Shown: positions 26,737-35,483 of the stretch, piece after piece
Numbering within the stretch: the stretch's first letter is position 1
Layout of the letters: every line of letters begins with the position of its first letter
DNA from: Armatimonadota bacterium
Lineage (GTDB): Bacteria > Armatimonadota > UBA5829 > DTJY01
NCBI GenBank assembly: GCA_017993055.1
Contig: JAGONM010000010.1
Location: 1 to 64,000 of the forward strand
Reading direction: 5' to 3'
Length of the DNA: 64,000 bases
The notes under the pieces: model-generated
What the model was told of the DNA's origin: nothing
Database searches by the model: none
What the model saw: the letters and a program-made list of their open reading frames with translations, nothing else
Made by a program: the position numbers and the translations under genes

Positions 26737-26765
26737 TTGCCCAACTTCCGCCCGCATGCTATCCT
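26737..26765 (+). promoter_or_regulatory. Candidate promoter of the pectate-lyase-fold gene
   Basis: TTGCCC (26737-26742), 17 bp, TATCCT (26760-26765), 29 bp before the ATG. Both boxes match the consensus at four of six positions. Confidence 0.45.
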
Positions 26766-26794
26766 GTCCGCAGTCCGATACCGGGAGGTCACTC

Positions 26795-28045
26795 ATGCGT
26801 ATCCTGACATTGGCACTGATCCTGATCCTATCCGTGCCGTTGGCGGCAGAGGTTCCTAAGGGCGTCTCGGCGAGGGATTTCGGCGCGGTGGGCGACGGAG
26901 TCGCCGACGACACCGCCGCGATCCAGAAGGCGCTCGACTCGGTCGCGCCCGGCGGGGGAGTCGTGAATCTCCCGGCGGGGAAGTACCTGATCACCGACAG
27001 CCTGAAGGTCCCACCGCACTCGACCCTGCTCGGCGAGGGCGCTCGATGGGAAGGCGGCGCGACCCAGCTCGTCATCGAGAAGCCGGGGTTCGTGGGGGTC
27101 AGGCTCAGTCACGGGAGCGGCGTCAAGGGTCTGGCGATCGTCTATCCGAACAACGCCGACAACGCGAACCCGACGCCCTATCCGCCCGCGATCCAGCTCG
27201 ACGGCATCAACCCGTCGGTCGAGAACATCGTCTTCGGCAACGCATGGATCGGCGTCTCGACTCCTCCCGGCGGCGGGAATGCGGGCCAGGGGATGTTCCG
27301 CGACCTCACCGGCTTCGTGCACCATGTCGGCATGCACCTTTCCGGCTGCCGTGACGTGAACCGCATCCTGGACGTCCACTGGTTCGTCGGCGGCAAGGAC
27401 ACGCCCGGCACGCAGTCGTACTATCGCAAGAATCGCGTCGGCTTCGAGTTCGGCGATGTGGACGGCGTGATGATGGACCGGTGCTTCATCATCGGCGGCA
27501 AGACGTTCCTCCACCAACTGCCGGTCAAGGACACCCCGGACGGATCGAAAGCGGGTGCGCACTCGCTCGGATTCCAGATCGACGAGTGCTGGATCGAGGA
27601 TGTGGACAACGGGTTCATCTTCGAGGGCGCGTGCGGATTCACGATCAACAGCACGAACATCCTGGTCCGGGACAAGGGCTTCGGCGTGAAGGTGAATGCG
27701 AACAGCCTGTTCTACAACGCGGTGATCGAGGGCGTTCAGGTGCGGGGGTTCGGAAAGCCGTTCACCGGCTTCGAGTTCAACTGCGCAAACCCGCATCCGC
27801 GCAACCGCCTCGTGATTGCCGACTCCCAGGTGACGGACGGAGCGCCTTCCGTCCACCTCATGCCGGGCGCACAGAGGGCTCAGGTCCACGGCTGCCATCT
27901 CACGGGCGTCGACGGCCGCCCCGCCGTTCTGATCGACAAGGGCGCGGACTTGCTGACGATCACCGATAACATCCTCAACGGCAAGATCGAGGACAACTCG
28001 GGTTCGAAGACCAGGAAGACGATCCGCGGCAATGTGGAGGAGTGA
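26795..28045 (+). CDS. Secreted right-handed beta-helix protein, pectate lyase 3 superfamily
   Basis: 416 residues from the ATG at 26795 (GGGAGG upstream). Signal peptide (ILTLALILILSVPLAA), then the pectate_lyase_3 entry motif VSARDFGAVGDGVADDTAAI, which in this superfamily begins a right-handed parallel beta-helix. Repeated turns continue to the C-terminus (DVDGVMMDRCFIIGG; IEDVDNGFIFEGACGF). Members include glycosidases, lyases and phage depolymerases acting on polysaccharides outside the cell; no catalytic set can be assigned by eye. Convergent with the Tat-exported oxidoreductase. Confidence 0.82.
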   Translation: MRILTLALILILSVPLAAEVPKGVSARDFGAVGDGVADDTAAIQKALDSVAPGGGVVNLPAGKYLITDSLKVPPHSTLLGEGARWEGGATQLVIEKPGFVGVRLSHGSGVKGLAIVYPNNADNANPTPYPPAIQLDGINPSVENIVFGNAWIGVSTPPGGGNAGQGMFRDLTGFVHHVGMHLSGCRDVNRILDVHWFVGGKDTPGTQSYYRKNRVGFEFGDVDGVMMDRCFIIGGKTFLHQLPVKDTPDGSKAGAHSLGFQIDECWIEDVDNGFIFEGACGFTINSTNILVRDKGFGVKVNANSLFYNAVIEGVQVRGFGKPFTGFEFNCANPHPRNRLVIADSQVTDGAPSVHLMPGAQRAQVHGCHLTGVDGRPAVLIDKGADLLTITDNILNGKIEDNSGSKTRKTIRGNVEE

Positions 28046-28046
28046 G

Positions 28047-28097
28047 GTCCTATAAGTCCCATTCGACCCATGGGACCTATAGGACCTATAGTGGGGT
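28047..28097. repeat. TCCCAT/TCCTAT repeat between convergent genes
   Basis: Reiterated GTCCTATAAGTCCCATTCG and CCCATGGGACCTATAGGACC motifs, self-complementary around CCCATGGG. The same kind of sequence lies in frame inside the copper ATPase gene at 60714-60775. Confidence 0.7.
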
Positions 28098-29414
28098 CTA
28101 GAGCTTCCACCCCTTGCGATACGGCGTGTTGATGAAGTAGTCGGCCTTCGGGCAGTTGATCGCCCGCATGTTCTTCGAATCCCAGTAGATCGGCTCGCCG
28201 ACGATGACCGCCAGGTTGCCGAGCAGCGCGAACTCCGTCAGCGCGGACGCGTAGTCGAAGTTCGACATCGCGGGCTCCCCGCCCTTGCAGGCCCGCAGGA
28301 ACTCGGCGTAGTGGCCGGGCGAGCGGGGTAGCGTCGGGACGGGCTTCTTGTAGCCGTCGAACTTCTCCTGCGGCAGGAGCTGGTACTGCGAGCCGTAGTC
28401 GTCCGGCGTGAAGAGATAGCCTTCCTCGCCGATGATCACGCAGCCGCTTCCGGGCATGTCCCTGCCGGGGAGAACGCGGGCCGGCGGCTTCATCCCTCCG
28501 TCGTACCAGGTCAGTCGGCGCGGCTGGAGCGCGTTCGCCCGCGCGAACGTGTAGCGCACGGCCGATTTCGCCGGGTAGCTCTCCGCCGTCATCTCGTGGA
28601 CTTCGGCCTCGACGGAGATCGGGTCGCTGAGATCGAGGGCCATGAAGGGCATGTTCATCGTGTGGCAGCCCATGTCGCCGATCGCGCCGCAGCCGAAATC
28701 AATCCAGCCGCGCCACTTGAAGGGCAGATAGTCGGGGTGATAGGGCCGCACGGGAGCGGGGCCGAGCCAGCAGTCCCAGTCGAGATCCTTCGGCACGGGC
28801 GGCGTATCGGTCGGCCGGTTGAGCCCCTGAGGCCACACGGGCCGGTTCGACCAGATGTGCACTTCCTTGATCTTCCCCAGCGCGCCCGCCTGGATGACCT
28901 CGACCGCCTCCCGGAGGCCGCTCTCCGCGGTGCCCTGGTTGCCCATCTGCGTGGCAACCTTGTACTTGCGGGCGGTGTCGCGCAGGAGCCGCGCCTCGTA
29001 GATCGTGTGGGTGAGCGGCTTCTGGACGTATACGTGCTTGCCCATCCGCATGGCGGCCACCGCGGCGACCGCATGCGTGTGATCGGGCGTACTGACGTTC
29101 ACGACGTCTATCTGGTCGTCCATCTCGTCGAGCATTCGCCGGAAGTCGTGGTACTTCTTTGCGTTCGGCCAGTCGCGGAAGGCGCCCGCGGCGCGGTCGA
29201 AATCGGCGTCGCACAGGGCCACGACGTTGCCGCCGTCGCTGGCACAGCCGGCGACGTCGCTGTGGCCCTTGCCGCCGACTCCGATGCCGGCGATGTTGAG
29301 CCGCTCGTTCGCCTCGTAAGTGAAGGCCGTGCGGCTGTTGGTCAGGAACAGGATGCCCATCCCGCCCGCCGTCAGCGCGCCTTTCAGGAAATCTCTGCGT
29401 GTCGTTCCAGACAT
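28098..29414 (-). CDS. Tat-exported Gfo/Idh/MocA family oxidoreductase
   Basis: 438 residues from the ATG at 29414 (GGAGGG upstream); the frame continues 20 codons further but the Tat signal fixes this start. N-terminal twin-arginine signal TRRDFLKGALTAGG, Rossmann motif IAGIGVGGKGHSDVAG, family motif YVQKPLTH (EKP replaced by QKP, common in exported members) and GCGAIGDMGCHTMN. Exported, presumably with its nucleotide cofactor bound, and acts on a sugar derivative. Related proteins are abundant in Planctomycetes and Armatimonadota-like genomes near carbohydrate genes. Convergent with the beta-helix gene. Confidence 0.9.
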   Translation of the reverse strand: MSGTTRRDFLKGALTAGGMGILFLTNSRTAFTYEANERLNIAGIGVGGKGHSDVAGCASDGGNVVALCDADFDRAAGAFRDWPNAKKYHDFRRMLDEMDDQIDVVNVSTPDHTHAVAAVAAMRMGKHVYVQKPLTHTIYEARLLRDTARKYKVATQMGNQGTAESGLREAVEVIQAGALGKIKEVHIWSNRPVWPQGLNRPTDTPPVPKDLDWDCWLGPAPVRPYHPDYLPFKWRGWIDFGCGAIGDMGCHTMNMPFMALDLSDPISVEAEVHEMTAESYPAKSAVRYTFARANALQPRRLTWYDGGMKPPARVLPGRDMPGSGCVIIGEEGYLFTPDDYGSQYQLLPQEKFDGYKKPVPTLPRSPGHYAEFLRACKGGEPAMSNFDYASALTEFALLGNLAVIVGEPIYWDSKNMRAINCPKADYFINTPYRKGWKL

Positions 29415-29520
29415 ATCAAATCCCTCCGTAGTCGCGTCTACGCGTCCGGCGTTTCCGCCGACTCGAGGAATCATTCCATGCGTCGGAAGAAGAGTCCTGC
29501 TTCGGGGAGACGCGGGGACC

Positions 29521-29621
29521 AGTAATCAGTGATTAGTGATGGGTGATGGGTGATGAGTGATTGGGAATTGGTGACCGAAAAAGAACCCGCTAGTCCTGAG
29601 TAGCGCAGCGTATCGAAGGAC
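29521..29621. repeat. TGATGAGTG tract plus a single TATCGAAGG element
   Basis: 29521-29575 is a GTGATTAGTGATGGGTGATG type tract. 29593-29621 is one short TATCGAAGG palindrome with a reduced core (GTCCTGAGTAGCGCAGCG followed by TATCGAAGGAC). Unlike the other loci it is unpaired. Confidence 0.75.
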
Positions 29622-29667
29622 GGCGGCATCCGTAGTGGCCGTGCCTCCGTGCCGGCCAAGACGCCTG

Positions 29668-31236
29668 TCACCTCGCCCCGGGAAGCTCAAGCGCCCAGGG
29701 GATGGCTTTGAGCGCCTCGGCGCGCTCCCTGGTCGGGTGGTCGAGGCATTCGAGGATCGCCGCTCCGCGCACCTGCCTGTTCGGGCTCTGCAGGAGGTCG
29801 CGGACCTCCGAGGCTGACAGTTTCTGCTTCATCAGCGACTTGGTCGCGCCGACATACATCTGAATGCCCAGCTTCCTCGCCGATTCCTCGTCGAGCCGCA
29901 CGTATGCCGAGAGCGCCGACTTGCCCGCGCCGCACGGAAGTTCCCCCAGCGCCTGCACGATCGCGCCCTTGATCCGCCAGTCGAGGAACGCGGGCGGGGT
30001 GTCGGGGTACTCGGGGTTCCGAGCCTTCGCGAGCGCAGGGTCAACCTTCATCAGCACGTCCGCCAGCATCGGCGCGGACTCCACCGCCCCGAGCGAGGCC
30101 AGCGCGTAGACGGCCATTGCCCCGTCCATGCCGTGATACCGCCAGTCGCGGTCGAGGCTCCGGTGCCGCACCTGGTACTCGAGCAGTTGGACGATTTCCG
30201 CCCGCGGTAGACCCTGAATCAAGTTCAGGGTGACGTCGGTGTTTTGTCCGATCTCTCCGAGCCGCTGAGCCGCCCACGCCCGCGCGAGGATCTTCTCCCT
30301 GTGCGCCCGGCCACCATCGGCGTCCTCGCGCCCCGCCTCGCTCCGGTCTAGCAGTTTCAAGGGGTCGGTCCCGGCGAGCGACGCCACATATCTCGAAGGC
30401 ACGAGTTCGCCGTCCTCGGGAGTATTCGGATGAGACGGCGGCCAGTACCTTCGGAGGCCCTTAGGCAGCGGGACGGGCGCATACCCCGGCCGTCCGAGTT
30501 CCTTCGCCGCCACCCGCGGGTCATCGAGGATGATCATCTCCCCCGGTTTAGCGAGCGCCGCGCGAACCGCCTCCGGGTCAACGTCGGACATATCTTCATA
30601 GAGGCCCGGCGCCTTGAACGCCAGCAGCTTCAGCTTCGGGTTGTCCATCAGCGCGCCGGCGTTCGAGGTGTTGACCGCGACCACGGCGTCCCACATGTCG
30701 GCCTCGTCGAGCAGCCCGGCGATGTCATTGTCCAGGCCCGGCTCTTTGATGTCGAGGTGGAGTAGCATCGCCCGCCGGCGCGCCAGGGCGAGCAGGGAGG
30801 CGAACGTGGGAATCCGGGCATCGCGGGCCGCCGTTCCGTAGACCGACCGGCGCTCGAGGCAGAGAAGCTCGTAGTAGGTGAGATGGTTGACCGACCCGAA
30901 GCCGGTGGTGAGGTTTTCGAGCATGTCGTCGTGGAAGAGAACGAGCACCCCGTCGGCGGTCCGGCGGATGTCAATCTCGCAGCCGTCCGCGCCGTAGTCC
31001 ATCGCGGCGGCATAGGCTTCCATCGTGTTCTCCGGGGCGAACGCGGACGCGCCCCGGTGCACGATCACCGCGGGGCCCTTACGCCGCTCGGCGATCTTCG
31101 CGTGCCTCGCCTCGCGGTCCTTCGCGGACTCCGCCGGAAGCGCCGCGATGTATCCCTTCACCGGCTTCTCCCCCGCGGACGCGACCCCGCCCGCGCACAG
31201 GATCAACCCGATCACCGCCGCCCGGAAACAGCTCAT
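29668..31236 (-). CDS. Glycerophosphodiester phosphodiesterase with C-terminal HEAT-like region
   Basis: 522 residues, secreted (signal AAVIGLILCAGGVASAG). GDPD domain about 57-290: HRGASAFAPENTMEA and CEIDIRRTADGVLVLFHD give the catalytic His pair and metal-binding Glu/Asp; LDIKEPG is the third metal motif. It hydrolyses glycerophosphodiesters to sn-glycerol-3-phosphate and an alcohol. The C-terminal 200 residues are helical with HEAT-repeat-like turns (DWRIKGAIVQALGEL; NRQVRGAAILECLDH), unusual for the family. The residues TLNLIQG near 347 are encoded by a TGAACTTG palindrome (30211-30234) inserted in frame. AGAGGAGC lies upstream of the ATG. Confidence 0.88.
   Translation of the reverse strand: MSCFRAAVIGLILCAGGVASAGEKPVKGYIAALPAESAKDREARHAKIAERRKGPAVIVHRGASAFAPENTMEAYAAAMDYGADGCEIDIRRTADGVLVLFHDDMLENLTTGFGSVNHLTYYELLCLERRSVYGTAARDARIPTFASLLALARRRAMLLHLDIKEPGLDNDIAGLLDEADMWDAVVAVNTSNAGALMDNPKLKLLAFKAPGLYEDMSDVDPEAVRAALAKPGEMIILDDPRVAAKELGRPGYAPVPLPKGLRRYWPPSHPNTPEDGELVPSRYVASLAGTDPLKLLDRSEAGREDADGGRAHREKILARAWAAQRLGEIGQNTDVTLNLIQGLPRAEIVQLLEYQVRHRSLDRDWRYHGMDGAMAVYALASLGAVESAPMLADVLMKVDPALAKARNPEYPDTPPAFLDWRIKGAIVQALGELPCGAGKSALSAYVRLDEESARKLGIQMYVGATKSLMKQKLSASEVRDLLQSPNRQVRGAAILECLDHPTRERAEALKAIPWALELPGAR
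30211..30234. repeat. TGAACTTGATTCA palindrome inside the glycerophosphodiesterase gene
   Basis: CCTGAATCAAGTTCAGGGTG is the core of the intergenic palindrome family. It is read in frame as TLNLIQG at the junction between the GDPD domain and the helical region. Confidence 0.7.
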
Positions 31237-31267
31237 GCCCTGCTCCTCTCCCGCGTTGCGGGAGCCG

Positions 31268-31368
31268 TCACCCTGAACTCGCGACGCCGTCCTGACCCTG
31301 AACTCGATTCAGGGGATTCAGAATCCGCGCTCTCCATGAATGCTGAGACGAGTTCAGCACCGTCTCAC
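31268..31368. repeat. Degraded TGAACTCG palindromes
   Basis: Three imperfect copies (CCCTGAACTCGCG; CCCTGAACTCGATTCAGGG; TGCTGAGACGAGTTCAGCA) upstream of the glycerophosphodiesterase. The remaining bases to the sigma promoter show no gene. Confidence 0.65.
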
Positions 31369-31540
31369 AGGATAGCAGTATCGGGTCGGGTTTTCAAACT
31401 CATCCCTCGAAATCCGATTCCGCCGTGCAGTTCCGGCCCGAACGTCATTCCCAGAACCCTGAACCTTCAGCCTCGAACCCTCCTTTTCCCCTGTGGACAC
31501 ATCGCCCCCGGTAAGGTAAACTGTACCTGCCCCGGGGCTG

Positions 31541-31569
31541 TTAACTTTCGATGCTCCCGGACGTATACA
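31541..31569 (+). promoter_or_regulatory. Promoter of the sigma factor operon
   Basis: TTAACT (31541-31546), 17 bp, TATACA (31564-31569). The annotated ATG is only 4 nt after the -10, so either the message is leaderless or translation starts at the ATG at 31594. An alternative reading, AAC-N16-CGT, would be an ECF-type autoregulated promoter. Confidence 0.5.
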
Positions 31570-31572
31570 CCA

Positions 31573-32193
31573 ATGAAGCACACGGCGGCCGATATGCGGC
31601 GAGAGACGGATGAAGAGCTGATGGCTCGGTTCCAGGCCGGTGACGCGGAGGCGATGGAAGTCCTCTTCGGCCGGTTCCAGAAGCCGCTCTTCAACTTCTT
31701 TCTCAGGATGGTGGGACGGCGCGAAACTGCCGAAGATTTAGTGCAGGAGACGTTCCTGAAGCTGTGCCGGTTCGGGCACTCCTTCCGGGGGTCCGAGGCG
31801 AAGTTCACCACCTGGCTCTATTCCGTCGCCGGGAACCACTGCCGTGACCACCTGCGGCACATGTCCCGCAGGCCGGAGAGCTCCATGGTGGAGCTCGGCG
31901 AAGAGGAAGACGACTTCCTGGAAACCCGGGTGACCGATACGGAGTCGTTCGGGAGTACCTCCTCGGTGGAGGAGCACATCCTGCGGGTGGAGCTCCACTC
32001 CATCGTGAAGGAGGCGATGGCGACCCTTCCCGAGAAGGAGCGCGAGGCGATCATCCTGCGGGAGTACCAGGGCCTCGAGTACAAGGAGATCGCCGAGGTG
32101 CTGAGCTGCCCGATAGGCAGCGTGAAGGTTCTGATCTACCGCGCGAGGCAGAGGCTTCGCGAGAAGCTCCGCGACGCGGACCTGGGGATCTGA
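31573..32193 (+). CDS. ECF-type RNA polymerase sigma factor
   Basis: 206 residues. Sigma-70 region 2 about 15-85 (LMARFQAGDAEAMEVLFGRF, AEDLVQETFLKL) and region 4 about 148-198 (LPEKEREAIILREYQGLEYK, then EIAEVLSCPIGSVKVLIYRA), joined by an acidic linker. It directs RNA polymerase to a stress or envelope regulon. Start at 31573 follows the frame, but the promoter position and lack of a ribosome site make the ATG at 31594 (MRRETDEEL) equally likely. First gene of a three-gene unit: the anti-sigma ATG is 15 nt after the stop and an envelope protein follows. Confidence 0.9.
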   Translation: MKHTAADMRRETDEELMARFQAGDAEAMEVLFGRFQKPLFNFFLRMVGRRETAEDLVQETFLKLCRFGHSFRGSEAKFTTWLYSVAGNHCRDHLRHMSRRPESSMVELGEEEDDFLETRVTDTESFGSTSSVEEHILRVELHSIVKEAMATLPEKEREAIILREYQGLEYKEIAEVLSCPIGSVKVLIYRARQRLREKLRDADLGI

Positions 32194-32208
32194 GCCGGGT
32201 ACAAGACA

Positions 32209-32967
32209 ATGAGATGCAAGAACGCAAAGATACTCATATCGGCGGCGCTGGACGGAGAGCTCTCGGAGCGCGAGCAGCGCATCCTTGAAGAGCACCTCGC
32301 CCGATGCGCCGACTGCGCGGCGGAGCGGACGTCGTCTGCGAATCTGCGCGACGTGATGGCCGCCTGGGCGGACGACGAACCGTCCGACTGGCTGGCGCAG
32401 AGCTTCGCCTACAAGCTGCAGGATGAGATGGCCCGCGCCGGGAAGCCCGTCCGCAGGCCCGTTCGAGCGATCGGCGCGGCGGTGGCCGGCCTTGCCACGG
32501 CGCTGGTCGCGTTCGGGATCATCATGCACAGCCAGCTCGTGCCGGACCAGACGGTCGCCCCGAAGCCGCATCCCCGGATCGAGACCGCGGCCCCGGACAG
32601 CGCCCCGTCGGATGTCACCGCATCGTCGGAGGCCGCCACACCCGACACGCCCTCGATCACCACGCCTCCGAAGCCCAAGCGGGCGTCTGTGAAACCGAAG
32701 GTCTATCGGCAGGCGCGGACGACCTCGCCGAGACAGAGAGCGCCGGTACTCGCGTCGAGAGGAGCGGACCAGAGCGACGCGGAGATCAAGCGTAAGGTGA
32801 TGAGGCACATCATGCTCGCCAGCGCGACCGAGGGGGACGCGGAGTCCGCGGTCGCAGACAGAATTTCCAGGGCCGATATGGCGATGAACGGCTCGATAGA
32901 GGAACTACGCGGCGTCCTCCGCAAAGCGGTGGACGTGCTCGCGACAAGCGATGCCGGAACTTACTAA
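32209..32967 (+). CDS. Zinc-finger (zf-HC2) transmembrane anti-sigma factor
   Basis: 252 residues. N-terminal zinc-finger anti-sigma domain with Cys3 and the HLARCADC motif (His29, Cys33, Cys36), a single membrane helix about 88-106 (AAVAGLATALVAFGIIM), a Pro/Ala/Thr-rich periplasmic linker and a C-terminal basic/helical region. It should hold the upstream ECF sigma inactive at the membrane until an external signal. The gene starts 15 nt after the sigma stop, with only a weak ribosome site, so translation is probably coupled. No protease-specific recognition site can be seen. Confidence 0.88.
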   Translation: MRCKNAKILISAALDGELSEREQRILEEHLARCADCAAERTSSANLRDVMAAWADDEPSDWLAQSFAYKLQDEMARAGKPVRRPVRAIGAAVAGLATALVAFGIIMHSQLVPDQTVAPKPHPRIETAAPDSAPSDVTASSEAATPDTPSITTPPKPKRASVKPKVYRQARTTSPRQRAPVLASRGADQSDAEIKRKVMRHIMLASATEGDAESAVADRISRADMAMNGSIEELRGVLRKAVDVLATSDAGTY

Positions 32968-33010
32968 GGAAGGGATTTCCGTCGCAGGGATTGCGAAGGA
33001 GGAACGCTTC

Positions 33011-34255
33011 ATGGATTTCGAACTCATGAGAAGCGCGGCGGGCGGCCTGAGGAGAAGCCTCGCGGCGTGCCTGGTCGGTGCGGTGGCGGTCTCGCTGCTG
33101 GCGTCGGCCTTGCTCGGCGCGCCTAAGAAGAAGGGCCTGCTCGAGGAGCTCGGCCTCCCTCCGATCCCGGGCGCGAAACTCGTTGATGAGGTGAACGTCA
33201 CCCCCGGCAAGCTGCTCGACGACCTCTCGGAGGAGATCGTCGGCAGGTTCGGCATCGAGCAGGTAAGGCAGATCAACACCCTCACGATCTCGACCGACAA
33301 GGACGCCGAGGAGGTCTTCGCATTCTACGAGAAGCCTTTCGCCGACCAGCAGTGGAACGTGCTGGCCCGCGCGATGGAGCGCACCGGCGAAGGGATGGGC
33401 CTGCTCTTCAACGAGAAGAAGGGCCTGCTGATCGTCGCCGTCGCCGGCTCGAAGTCCGACGAGGCGGAGACGACCTTCATCTGGATACAGGGCAAGATCA
33501 ACCCGGCCAAGTTCGGCGCGGGCGAAAAAGAGATATCCGAGGAGCTGAGGAAGATGCTCGGCGGGTTCTCGGACGAGGGTCCGCTCGATCTGAGGAGCAG
33601 GTCGAAGATCCCGGTGGACCGGCCGATCTCCGTGCCTCCTTCCGAGAAGCTCGTCATCAAGGCGACCAAATCCGACATCGCCGCGACGATACTGGACAGG
33701 AACACCGCTGAGATACGGCTCGGGCGCGGCGGACCGTCGGAGCCCGGCGAACTGCTGCGGGTGGACGACCTGCTGGTGCTCTCACTGACGCCGTCGCTGG
33801 CGGTGGAGGAGTTCGAGCTTCCCGGCGCCGCCCCGATCGCGTTCGACCTGACCGACGGCTCGCTGACCATCAAGACGGGCCCGAAGCCGGCGGACACCCC
33901 CGTGCGGCTGAGTATCGTTTCGACGAGTGCGAAGATCACTCTGGAGGACTTTGCGCTCGTCTCCGGCACGCACATGATCAAGGTGCTCGGCGCGGAAGCG
34001 GACCTCGGCTTCTCCAGGATCGAGGCGGGCGAGTTCGTGATCAGCGCGACGGGCGACGACGTGACGATCGGCCTGCCGAAGGAGGCGTCGGTTAAGGTGG
34101 ACGTGACCGTGTCGAACGGTAAGATCGAGAAGCTGGTCGCGGGCGAGACGCAGAAGGATGAGCCGGACCACCTGGTGTTCCAGATGGGCGCGGGCAAGGC
34201 GAAGATCGCGGTTCAGGCGGTAAAGGGCAACGTGAGGATCACGCCGTCGGACTAG
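33011..34255 (+). CDS. Secreted envelope protein with DUF4097-like beta region
   Basis: 414 residues from the ATG at 33011, fixed by AAGGAGG 8 nt upstream. Signal or anchor helix about 20-37 (ACLVGAVAVSLLASALLG), a mixed domain about 45-175 (FAFYEKPFADQQWNVLAR), and a C-terminal beta-repeat region about 200-410 (DDVTIGLPKEASVKVDVTVS) resembling DUF4097-type beta-helix proteins. Third gene of the sigma/anti-sigma unit; such ECF operons often include a DUF4097 protein, so it may be a target or sensor in the envelope. Family assignment is by eye only. A hairpin terminator follows at 34318. Confidence 0.7.
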   Translation: MDFELMRSAAGGLRRSLAACLVGAVAVSLLASALLGAPKKKGLLEELGLPPIPGAKLVDEVNVTPGKLLDDLSEEIVGRFGIEQVRQINTLTISTDKDAEEVFAFYEKPFADQQWNVLARAMERTGEGMGLLFNEKKGLLIVAVAGSKSDEAETTFIWIQGKINPAKFGAGEKEISEELRKMLGGFSDEGPLDLRSRSKIPVDRPISVPPSEKLVIKATKSDIAATILDRNTAEIRLGRGGPSEPGELLRVDDLLVLSLTPSLAVEEFELPGAAPIAFDLTDGSLTIKTGPKPADTPVRLSIVSTSAKITLEDFALVSGTHMIKVLGAEADLGFSRIEAGEFVISATGDDVTIGLPKEASVKVDVTVSNGKIEKLVAGETQKDEPDHLVFQMGAGKAKIAVQAVKGNVRITPSD

Positions 34256-34317
34256 GCCTGATTTTGAAGCATCAGGCAGGGGCGCTTCGAAGCAAGCTGA
34301 CAGGTTTTTGGCACAAA

Positions 34318-34343
34318 GGCCGTCGGGAAACCTCCCGGCGGCC
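34318..34343 (+). terminator. Terminator of the sigma/anti-sigma operon
   Basis: GGCCGTCGGG pairs with CCCGGCGGCC (one G-T pair) around AAACCT, followed by TTCGTTA. Confidence 0.7.
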
Positions 34344-34562
34344 TTCGTTATGAGTCAGGTTGGCTACTGTCCACAAACACCATCCTACCCGCGGATATGA
34401 AGCGATTCCATGCCTCTTCTTTCCAAGCTCCACTCCGGATTGTGCCAAGCGATCACACCACGCTACCATATCTCATCGGAGATGACCGGGGGACGCCATC
34501 CAAACCCCCTGCCCAGGCACAGAGGGCTGGGGAGAGATCTGGACGCCCTGTCTCATCGAATC
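34344..34562. other. Spacer without recognisable gene
   Basis: 219 bp between the operon terminator and the convergent lipoprotein gene. G+C is lower than the window average. I see no tRNA, repeat or supported reading frame. Confidence 0.5.
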
Positions 34563-35357
34563 TTAATTCTCGAACAACTGCTTCATCCATTCACCCAAGT
34601 CGACCTGCTCTGAATGCGCTCGCACATCCGCCGAAACAGCCGCCGAGCGAGTCCTCCCGGTCAACACCATTGTGAGGTTCATGGTGAAGCCCTCGTCGGT
34701 AAAGGAAACCTGTAGTTCCTGTTTTACAGCAGTGCTGAGATGTGGAGCGTACCAGTACATGCCGATGGCCGGGTAGCCGGAGAAGCTGCCACTGGAGGTG
34801 ATTCTGAACGTCTCGAACCTCCCTGCCGGTACGGAGATCGTCTCGGTACCGACAACCACGTAAGCGTTATTACTCGACTTGCCATTCGTGTAGTGGCAGT
34901 AACCCCCCCAACTCGTGCCGTTGTACATCGGGCTGGGAATGCGGAGATCCCTTCCAGCCAGCGGGACGTCTACCCAGAAGACGCCGTCATCGTCGTCTCC
35001 GCCGTAATCCCACACACAACCCGCCGCGTCTTGGTACTCGTAGCTACGTCCTGTAAAGACAATTGGGGCCAGACCCTCGGCCGCAAGGGTGATGTTGTTC
35101 AGGTGGATGTGGCACACAGTCAGGTCCGGTGCGACCGTTGTCTGCGCGCTCCATGTGTCCTGCCACGTGCCTGTGATGTCAATTGTCTCTAGTCCATCTG
35201 TTGCTGTGCCGGTGATGTCGTACGTGTACTGATCGCCGGGCAGCATCTGCCGCGTGACGTTCTCCAGCGGCAGTGTAGCGGAACCGCCACCGCCCCCGCA
35301 TCCGGCCAAGCACGCCAACGTCGAGATGCACAGCAGTAGAACAATACTTCGCGTCAC
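34563..35357 (-). CDS. Putative lipoprotein, function unknown
   Basis: 264 residues from a GTG at 35357, chosen because AAGGAGG lies 8 nt upstream and a lipoprotein signal follows at once: TRSIVLLLCISTLACLAGCG with lipobox LAGC and a Gly-rich linker. The rest is beta-rich with aromatic patches (GRSYEYQDAAGCVWDYGG; PMYNGTSWGGYCHY) and an acidic GGDDDDG loop. No family recognised. Codon use is AT-richer than most of the window, as for its neighbour, so this may be accessory DNA. Lipid anchoring to the inner or outer membrane is expected. Confidence 0.75.
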   Translation of the reverse strand: MTRSIVLLLCISTLACLAGCGGGGGSATLPLENVTRQMLPGDQYTYDITGTATDGLETIDITGTWQDTWSAQTTVAPDLTVCHIHLNNITLAAEGLAPIVFTGRSYEYQDAAGCVWDYGGDDDDGVFWVDVPLAGRDLRIPSPMYNGTSWGGYCHYTNGKSSNNAYVVVGTETISVPAGRFETFRITSSGSFSGYPAIGMYWYAPHLSTAVKQELQVSFTDEGFTMNLTMVLTGRTRSAAVSADVRAHSEQVDLGEWMKQLFEN

Positions 35358-35483
35358 CTTGTGACCTCCTTCTTGAAACTCCTGCGGTAACGATGTCATT
35401 CTACAGCACTGGTATTTATCGATCATTGTGATCACCACCTCGCCCACCTGGCAGCCGATATAGCGCTGTCGGCCACGACCACC

